A stretch of DNA of 64,000 bases from a virus. Under the pieces are notes generated by a model that made no database searches, had not been told where the DNA came from, and saw only the letters and a program-made list of their open reading frames with translations. A program made the position numbers and the translations under genes. Where the stretch lies: IMG/VR virus record IMGVR_UViG_3300025876_000006, positions 106,717 through 170,716 of that record. One strand, 5' to 3'. Shown here one piece after another: positions 59,810-64,000 of the stretch. Every line of letters begins with the position of its first letter. Position 1 is the first letter of the stretch.

Positions 59810-60739
59810 ATGAGATTAGGTTTAGTATGTATTAGTGAGATCCTCCGTTCAAAAGAAAAACTGCATAGTCGAGCAATGACTCGTAAAAGGTTTTTAACTG
59901 AAGATAGAGCCGTAAGTATGGTTGAGCTATCGGCTCGTATTGCACATAATGTTTTAGTCTTATCTAAAACGATTCAGACATGCCATGAAAATGGAATTGG
60001 TCATCTTCGTGTAAGCAGCAGTATATTTCCTCTTGTCACGGATGAGACTTTAAAATTATCATATGAAGATCTTCCAGATATTGATTCTATTATATCAGGG
60101 TTAGGAAAAGCAGGAGATCTTGCTCGACAATATGATATTACTTTAAGTTGCCATCCTTCTCAATTTAACGTATTAGCAAGTCTTAGTGAAGATACTATTC
60201 GTCGAAGTATACTTCAATTAAATCATGAGAGTCAAGTTCTTGATTGGCTAGGTTGCAAATCTGATTATAGTTCGCCAATGTGTTTACATCTAAATAGATC
60301 GCCAAGCGTAGAAGAATTTACCACTCAGTATTTTGATAGATTTTGTGAAGGCTTTTCACGGTGTTCCAAAGGAGTTCAGAATCGTTTAGTATTAGAAAAC
60401 GAAGACAAAGGGTATTGGTCATGCGAAAACTTATATAATACGTTTAATGGTTTTATTCCATTTGTTTATGATAACCTTCATGACCAATGTAATCCTTCGT
60501 CAATACCATATTCAGATCATTGGGCTAAGTTATTCAAAGAAACTTGGGGAGTACATACACCAGTTTTCCATTGGAGCGAAGGTATAGATGGATCTAATAA
60601 GCACGCAGATTATTTTACTCATGTCCCAGTTGTTGTTCAATTAAACAAAGATGTTACTTGGGAATGTGAAGTAAAATCTAAAGATAAAGCTATCTGTAAA
60701 ATTAAAGATGATAAGAAATTTCTGGAAGCTGAAGTATAA
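59810..60739 (+). CDS. UV damage endonuclease (UvdE/UvsE family)
   Basis: 309 aa, the usual size for bacterial UvsE. The TIM-barrel features are M-R-L-G-L-V-C at the start, H-L-R-V-S-S-S-I-F-P in the middle strand, S-C-H-P-S-Q-F-N near 121-128, L-E-N-E-D-K-G near 200-206, and V-Y-D-N-L-H near 225-230, the metal-binding His, Glu and Asp of UvdE. It nicks DNA 5' of UV photoproducts. It replaces T4 DenV in function and fits a sunlit marine habitat. It is expressed early from its own leaderless promoter. Confidence 0.88.
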   Translation: MRLGLVCISEILRSKEKLHSRAMTRKRFLTEDRAVSMVELSARIAHNVLVLSKTIQTCHENGIGHLRVSSSIFPLVTDETLKLSYEDLPDIDSIISGLGKAGDLARQYDITLSCHPSQFNVLASLSEDTIRRSILQLNHESQVLDWLGCKSDYSSPMCLHLNRSPSVEEFTTQYFDRFCEGFSRCSKGVQNRLVLENEDKGYWSCENLYNTFNGFIPFVYDNLHDQCNPSSIPYSDHWAKLFKETWGVHTPVFHWSEGIDGSNKHADYFTHVPVVVQLNKDVTWECEVKSKDKAICKIKDDKKFLEAEV

Positions 60740-60742
60740 ATA
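60735..60742 (+). promoter_or_regulatory. late promoter TATAAATA
   Basis: It overlaps the uvdE stop, 5 nt before the ATG at 60748. Confidence 0.65.
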
Positions 60743-60747
60743 AGTTT

Positions 60748-60918
60748 ATGTGGGAATTATGGTGTAAATCAATTGGGCAGAAAGCTTATACTGATAATCG
60801 TAAAGCCGATCGCGTTGCTATTGTAAGAAGTGTATGGATATTACTTAATATGATTACATGTGTCTTTATTATATTAAACGCTATTGCTACACACGGTTGG
60901 TCACTGTTTGGTATATAA
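60748..60918 (+). CDS. 56-aa membrane protein
   Basis: The product has a basic N-terminal segment (D-N-R-K-A-D-R-V) and one hydrophobic helix of about 20 residues (W-I-L-L-N-M-I-T-C-V-F-I-I-L). It is preceded by a late motif and ends inside another. Candidate roles are holin-like or inner-membrane virion protein. Nothing in the sequence settles this. Confidence 0.55.
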   Translation: MWELWCKSIGQKAYTDNRKADRVAIVRSVWILLNMITCVFIILNAIATHGWSLFGI

Positions 60919-60921
60919 ATA
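60914..60921 (+). promoter_or_regulatory. late promoter TATAAATA
   Basis: The exact motif, 9 nt before the ATG at 60931. Confidence 0.65.
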
Positions 60922-60930
60922 TATTTAGTT

Positions 60931-61680
60931 ATGGCAACATTATATGAATTAGTAGAATCCGTTTATAATGAAAATGATGCGGCATATCCGTATAGGACAT
61001 TAAACGTCCCGCTTAATAATTTAAAAAGCGTAAGCACATCAAAAATCGGTATTTTTACAAATGGTTTATTTGGAGGAGAACCACCAAACACAACGGTGAT
61101 TGATGCTATTGACGCTTATCATAATGAGATTGGTTTTTTAGGAGATACCATTGATGATATGAATGCTGCAGCACAACTTCATTATAATGATTGGTGGAAA
61201 GAAAATCCTAGTACTGACAACTTTAGTAGTTATAAAATTACACCCAATGTTTTAACTGGCGGAGATAAGACAAAAATAAAGATACTTACAGAAAGTAACT
61301 TACCGCTACCAGATGAACAAGACACCTTTTTTTATAAAGGCAGACAAACTTGGGCGGACGACGTAGGAAACTTAGCAGGTTGGATATCTCAGATAAATGC
61401 GCAAGAGCCTTTAGTTAGCGCTATCTCTAATGGTGGTACGGCTTCGCAAACAACCACAACAAACATAAATGCCGCAAAAGCAATTATAACTGCAGCGAAA
61501 AACTTAGTATCTTCAATAAATAGTAGCTTTGACGGTTTCGCCGCTCAGGAACGCGTTGCTTGGGATGAAGCTATTAGATATAACCAAGCTTATTCATATG
61601 TTGCATTTTTAGAAAATAATGCGGATGATCCTGCGGTTCAGGATTTAAGAAGTAAATTTTCTGATAATTTACCAACATAA
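60931..61680 (+). CDS. late virion protein, unknown
   Basis: 249 aa. Largely helical, with L-Y-E-L-V-E-S-V near the start, a repeated Asn/Ala/Asp-rich coiled-coil-like middle (N-A-A-K-A-I-I-T-A-A-K-N-L-V-S-S-I-N) and no enzyme motif. Late promoter control supports a structural role. No family is recognised. Confidence 0.55.
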   Translation: MATLYELVESVYNENDAAYPYRTLNVPLNNLKSVSTSKIGIFTNGLFGGEPPNTTVIDAIDAYHNEIGFLGDTIDDMNAAAQLHYNDWWKENPSTDNFSSYKITPNVLTGGDKTKIKILTESNLPLPDEQDTFFYKGRQTWADDVGNLAGWISQINAQEPLVSAISNGGTASQTTTTNINAAKAIITAAKNLVSSINSSFDGFAAQERVAWDEAIRYNQAYSYVAFLENNADDPAVQDLRSKFSDNLPT

Positions 61681-61685
61681 TATTA

Positions 61686-61714
61686 TTTACATTTGCGTAA
61701 AAATAGTATATAAT
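61686..61714 (+). promoter_or_regulatory. early promoter
   Basis: TTTACA 61686-61691, TATAAT 61709-61714, spacer 17 nt. It drives the gene at 61751 and probably the tRNA at 61989. Confidence 0.8.
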
Positions 61715-61750
61715 ATATCTATGGTTAGCCAAGTGGTTTAACTTTTAATT

Positions 61751-61978
61751 ATGAATAAGTCAGAAGTAAATAAGCGATTGGAGTCAATTGACAAGTATGC
61801 AAAGTCAATTCAAGAATTAGGCGATCTTCAGGAAAAGTTGTATGGTGAACTGCTTCTTGAATTGCAAGATACCAATGAACATTATTTAGATTTAGTGTTT
61901 GATTATTGTTATAATGGAGGTCCTTATACAAAGAAGGTGTTGCAAAATTATATTCTAAAAGAATTTGTAAATGAATAA
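61751..61978 (+). CDS. small acidic helical early protein
   Basis: 75 aa, helical (S-I-D-K-Y-A-K-S-I-Q-E-L-G-D-L-Q-E-K-L), then Y-N-G-G-P-Y-T-K near the end. No family is recognised. It lies between an early promoter and a tRNA gene with no terminator between, so they are likely transcribed together. Confidence 0.55.
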   Translation: MNKSEVNKRLESIDKYAKSIQELGDLQEKLYGELLLELQDTNEHYLDLVFDYCYNGGPYTKKVLQNYILKEFVNE

Positions 61979-61988
61979 TTTAAAAAAA

Positions 61989-62062
61989 GGGGGTGTAGCT
62001 CAGTTGGTTAGAGCAGAGAACTCATAATTCTTTGGCCGTAGGTTCAAGTCCTACCGCCCCTA
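61989..62062 (+). tRNA. tRNA with CAT anticodon, tRNA-Ile2 type
   Basis: The cloverleaf is complete: acceptor GGGGGTG/CGCCCCT (two wobbles), D arm GCTC-AGTTGGTTA-GAGC, anticodon stem GAGAA/TTCTT with loop CTCATAA (anticodon CAT at 34-36), variable TGGCC, T arm GTAGG-TTCAAGT-CCTAC, discriminator A at 62062. CCA is not fully encoded. The TTGG.CG..GGTTCAAGTCC part resembles bacterial tRNA-Ile2, read as AUA after lysidine modification, more than elongator Met. This suits the ATA-rich phage. Confidence 0.85.
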
Positions 62063-62084
62063 CCTTTTAATAAATAGATATATA

Positions 62085-62357
62085 ATGCAGCCTGAAAAAC
62101 AAAAATATTATTGTGGAGCTTGGTGGGTACCAAAATTTATTAGAAAGATTTTAAGTTTTAAGTTTAATGCCAGTTGTAAAATTCATGATTTGGATTATAT
62201 ATCTAAAGACATTACTAGAGAAGAATCTGATGTTAAGTTTTTATTAAATATGATAAGGCAATCAAATGGAAGTGCATTCTTCGAAATTTGTGCTACGTTT
62301 TTTTATATCTTTGTCAGAATATTGGGAAAGCTATCTTGGGGAAAACATAAAAAATAA
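62085..62357 (+). CDS. phospholipase A2-like small protein
   Basis: 90 aa. C-K-I-H-D-L-D-Y at 31-38 has the His-Asp pair of the PLA2 catalytic helix, followed by E-E-S-D-V-K-F-L-L-N-M (46-56), like the 'ADxxFxxxM' of parvoviral and phage PLA2-type domains. A hydrophobic segment (66-80) and a basic end follow. It lacks a clear Ca-binding loop (a C-G-A-W-W stretch at 10-14 might substitute). It could act on host membranes during entry or lysis. Confidence 0.5.
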   Translation: MQPEKQKYYCGAWWVPKFIRKILSFKFNASCKIHDLDYISKDITREESDVKFLLNMIRQSNGSAFFEICATFFYIFVRILGKLSWGKHKK

Positions 62358-62539
62358 TGAGTAAAGAAAAAGTAAAGTCGGCTTGGGTATATGTTAAAAA
62401 GAAAAACACATGGGTTGATGTAGATGACGTTGAGTTTTTAAATATCAGCGAAAATATATTTGGTCATGATGAAATGAACTTTAAATATAAAGGTAAACAA
62501 TATTCTTCCACAATTGCAATAGGAAGTAAACCTAGTTAA
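62357..62539 (+). CDS. small protein, unknown
   Basis: 60 aa, beta-rich (W-V-Y-V-K-K-K-N-T-W-V-D-V), with a start overlapping the previous stop (TAATG). It may be an SH3-like fold. No family is recognised. Confidence 0.5.
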   Translation: MSKEKVKSAWVYVKKKNTWVDVDDVEFLNISENIFGHDEMNFKYKGKQYSSTIAIGSKPS

Positions 62540-62557
62540 TATTAAAACTATTTTATT

Positions 62558-63166
62558 ATGAAAACAATCGAAGATTATATTATTGTTCTTGATAACGTTC
62601 TACCAAAGAAGTTATGTAAAGATATTATCGGTACATATGATTCTATTAATGATGATGACGATTTAAAAGTAAGTCGTGATACTGATTTTATGAGGTTCTC
62701 TGAAATCAATATGATAGACCATCCAGCATATAATGAGAATATTACTTCTAAGTTTATTCAATATATGCAACATGCAAACTTTAAGTATTTTGATGAGACG
62801 TGCGATAACCTTAAACAAAGATTCTCTTGTTATGAAAGGTTTAATGATTATGAAGCGCCAAGAGTTAAACGATATGAACCTAATAAAGGTAAATTTGATT
62901 GGCATATTGATAGCGCAAGTGTTGAATCAATGAGACGTGCTCTCGTTATGTTTTGGTATCTTAATGATGTAGAAGAAGGCGGCGAAACTATATTTGATCT
63001 TGGAGATGGAAAAACGTTAAGCGTTAAACCAAAAGCTGGGAGCGTTGTATGCTTTCCGCCATTCTTTATGTTTCCTCATATGGGAGCAACTCCTATCTCT
63101 GGTCCAAAATATGTAGTATCCTCTTATGTATGTTTACCCGAAGTTTATGGCCAATCGTGCGATTAA
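62558..63166 (+). CDS. 2OG-Fe(II) oxygenase, prolyl-4-hydroxylase-like
   Basis: 202 aa. The iron site is H-I-D at 116-118 with H174 in M-F-P-H-M-G-A. K184 in G-P-K-Y-V-V-S-S-Y is the 2-oxoglutarate contact (often Arg/Lys). F-W-Y-L-N-D-V-E-E-G-G-E-T (132-144) is a strong match to the P4H family as found in cyanophages and other marine T4-like phages. It may hydroxylate a protein residue, possibly Pro in virion proteins, or act on nucleic acid. The substrate is unknown. Confidence 0.8.
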   Translation: MKTIEDYIIVLDNVLPKKLCKDIIGTYDSINDDDDLKVSRDTDFMRFSEINMIDHPAYNENITSKFIQYMQHANFKYFDETCDNLKQRFSCYERFNDYEAPRVKRYEPNKGKFDWHIDSASVESMRRALVMFWYLNDVEEGGETIFDLGDGKTLSVKPKAGSVVCFPPFFMFPHMGATPISGPKYVVSSYVCLPEVYGQSCD

Positions 63167-63178
63167 TAATTTTTATTG

Positions 63179-63207
63179 TTTACATATGTATAAATTTATG
63201 ATATAAT
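63179..63207 (+). promoter_or_regulatory. early promoter, leaderless
   Basis: TTTACA 63179-63184, TATAAT 63202-63207, spacer 17 nt. The ATG at 63214 is 6 nt beyond the -10 box. Confidence 0.8.
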
Positions 63208-63213
63208 AATTCT

Positions 63214-63450
63214 ATGAACGAGAATAAAGTATTTAAAAAAAGAAAATGGATAATTAAAGATGGTAATAAAGAAACCATCGTTGAAGGCCTTACCGAAAGA
63301 GGAGTCCTTGGTGTTTATTATAAGGTTGGCCGATTTGGTTTGGGTAAAGATTGGCAATTTACGAAACTAAAAACTGGATGGATTATTGCTGCAGATGCAA
63401 GTGAAAAACCATTCTATAGAAGAAAAATTAAGTTAAAAGAAATTGAATAA
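63214..63450 (+). CDS. small early protein, unknown
   Basis: 78 aa, basic, beta-rich (K-W-I-I-K-D-G-N-K-E-T-I-V-E-G), with a W-x-F-T-K-L-K-T-G-W pattern. No family is recognised. It is made from a leaderless early message. Confidence 0.5.
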   Translation: MNENKVFKKRKWIIKDGNKETIVEGLTERGVLGVYYKVGRFGLGKDWQFTKLKTGWIIAADASEKPFYRRKIKLKEIE

Positions 63451-63460
63451 ATAATTTGAA

Positions 63461-63718
63461 ATGACAAACTATAATCATTCAGACGCAGGAAAGGGTTCTC
63501 AAGATAGAAGCAGTGTTGCGGCTCGTTCAGCTTCGCCATTATGGAAACAAGTTCGATTAGAAAACGGCGCAGCTTTAGAGCCTATGGAAGCAGCATCAGC
63601 ATTAAATAAAATAATTTCTATTATTCAAGAACACGTGATTGATAACGTTGAAATTGACCATGAAATAAAATCTAAATTTGTTGATTGGGATCACACATAT
63701 ATTAATAGCAAATTATAA
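63461..63718 (+). CDS. small protein, unknown
   Basis: 85 aa. It is polar at the start (N-H-S-D-A-G-K-G-S-Q-D-R), then an amphipathic helix (A-S-A-L-N-K-I-I-S-I-I-Q-E). No family is recognised. A late promoter for the next gene overlaps its stop. Confidence 0.5.
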   Translation: MTNYNHSDAGKGSQDRSSVAARSASPLWKQVRLENGAALEPMEAASALNKIISIIQEHVIDNVEIDHEIKSKFVDWDHTYINSKL

Positions 63719-63721
63719 ATA
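63714..63721 (+). promoter_or_regulatory. late promoter TATAAATA
   Basis: The exact motif, 8 nt before the ATG at 63730. Confidence 0.6.
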
Positions 63722-63729
63722 AAATAGAT

Positions 63730-64000
63730 ATGAAAAAAGAAAAAAATAATAAAGGTATTAAAGGCCTATGGAAACGGATGTCACGTGCGATCTTTGGTAG
63801 AGGATGGGCTGATATAAATGTTGAACAAGAGGTATTTGAATGTTCTGTTTGCGGTGCGCATTTATTGGTAAATCCGGCAGAACTTAGTAAAGAGCTAAAC
63901 GGCGGATGCGAATTTTGTAAAGGAGTTGATCCTAAAGCAAAAAAGAAATCTACTAAAAAGAAATCTACTAAAAAGAAATCTACTAAAAAGAAATCTACTA
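63730..64000 (+). CDS. zinc-ribbon protein with Lys-rich repeat tail, partial
   Basis: It runs off the window end. A basic start (L-W-K-R-M-S-R-A-I-F-G) is followed by C-S-V-C-G (42-46) and C-E-F-C-K (64-68), a zinc ribbon, then a tail of repeated K-K-K-S-T units encoded by exact 15-bp repeats (from about 63940). The tail resembles that of the ClpP-like protein. A role in binding DNA or RNA is likely given the charge. Confidence 0.6.
   Translation, partial: MKKEKNNKGIKGLWKRMSRAIFGRGWADINVEQEVFECSVCGAHLLVNPAELSKELNGGCEFCKGVDPKAKKKSTKKKSTKKKSTKKKST
63937..64000 (+). repeat. 15-bp tandem repeats encoding KKKST
   Basis: Exact copies of AAAAAGAAATCTACT repeat about four times to the end of the window. 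Copy number is likely to vary. Confidence 0.8.

Noticed and set aside
61721-61745. tRNA D-arm-like stretch (GGTTAGCCAAGTGGTTTAAC) after the promoter at 61686
   Set aside because: No anticodon or T arm follows and no cloverleaf can be completed. It is probably leader sequence or chance.
1-64000. Reverse transcriptase or template repeat for the DGR-like region
   Set aside because: No protein with RT motifs (such as YxDD) and no AAC-rich GC-rich copy of the 43180-43305 segment was seen in this window. They may lie outside.

Overview
The window is about 64 kb of a large, AT-rich, T4-like (myovirus-type) phage genome, probably marine. The evidence is the T4-style set uvsX, a gp41-type helicase, rnh, nrdB/nrdA, T4-type late promoters (TATAAATA), proteins with T4-internal-protein-like N-terminal leaders, and several families (DUF6433-like, GIY-YIG/SegE-like, P4H-like, UvdE, PD-(D/E)XK) that I know from marine T4-like phages. 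The host cannot be named. Start codons almost never follow a Shine-Dalgarno sequence, and many transcripts look leaderless or nearly so, which suggests a host that tolerates SD-independent initiation. No integrase, reverse transcriptase or CRISPR array is visible.

Layout. (1) 1-5614: an early cluster for nucleotide, sugar or base metabolism. It holds a partial HD hydrolase, a DUF1599/Nmad1-like protein, a GT-B transferase resembling T4 beta-glucosyltransferase, a HAD-phosphatase/APH-kinase fusion, a GT-A transferase, a cytidylyltransferase and a divergent C5-cytosine methyltransferase. (2) 5631-8458: recombination and replication (uvsX, a small ORF, DnaB/gp41 helicase). (3) 8464-20303: a late block of proteins that mostly carry short leaders ending in an (I/L)xE cleavage motif typical of prohead-protease substrates (P-loop ATPase, PD-(D/E)XK-like nuclease, ligase-like and pol-beta-like nucleotidyltransferases, NMNAT-like enzyme, basic protein, and a 624-aa protein with six such sites). 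It also holds a divergent structural gene, a metallopeptidase and two tiny lipoproteins. (4) 20321-23293: class I ribonucleotide reductase. (5) 23412-25122: an early operon of tiny genes that ends in a 69-nt RNA looking like the tRNA-like domain of tmRNA without its mRNA-like part, followed by a terminator. (6) 25139-27418, minus strand: six small late genes, four sharing one leader (MNLSN...ILEG-type) on different bodies. (7) 27458-31411: GIY-YIG protein, rnh, DUF6433-like, zinc ribbon, PD-(D/E)XK exonuclease, ClpP-like protease, thioredoxin-like protein. (8) 31461-59757: about 28 kb of tail-fibre and adhesin genes with tandem repeats, beta-helix and YadA-like modules, collagen-like repeats, malectin-like, FGE/C-type-lectin-fold and BspA-type leucine-rich-repeat domains, plus small fibre-accessory proteins and a fucosyltransferase-like gene. 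One FGE domain (43180-43305) carries a strikingly GC-rich, NNC-codon stretch that looks like the variable region of a diversity-generating retroelement (DGR). (9) 59775-64000: UvdE endonuclease, structural and hypothetical genes, a tRNA with CAT anticodon (Ile2 type), a PLA2-like protein, a 2OG-Fe(II) oxygenase, and a zinc-ribbon gene cut by the window end.

Regulation is legible. Eight early promoters share TTTACA-N16/17-TATAAT, and three place the start codon about 7 nt after the -10 box. A second class, TATAAATA, sits 5-39 nt (usually 5-9) before virion genes. The most unusual signals are the mini-tmRNA, the DGR-like variable region, and the two families of capsid-targeting leaders that suggest a large cargo of injected proteins.
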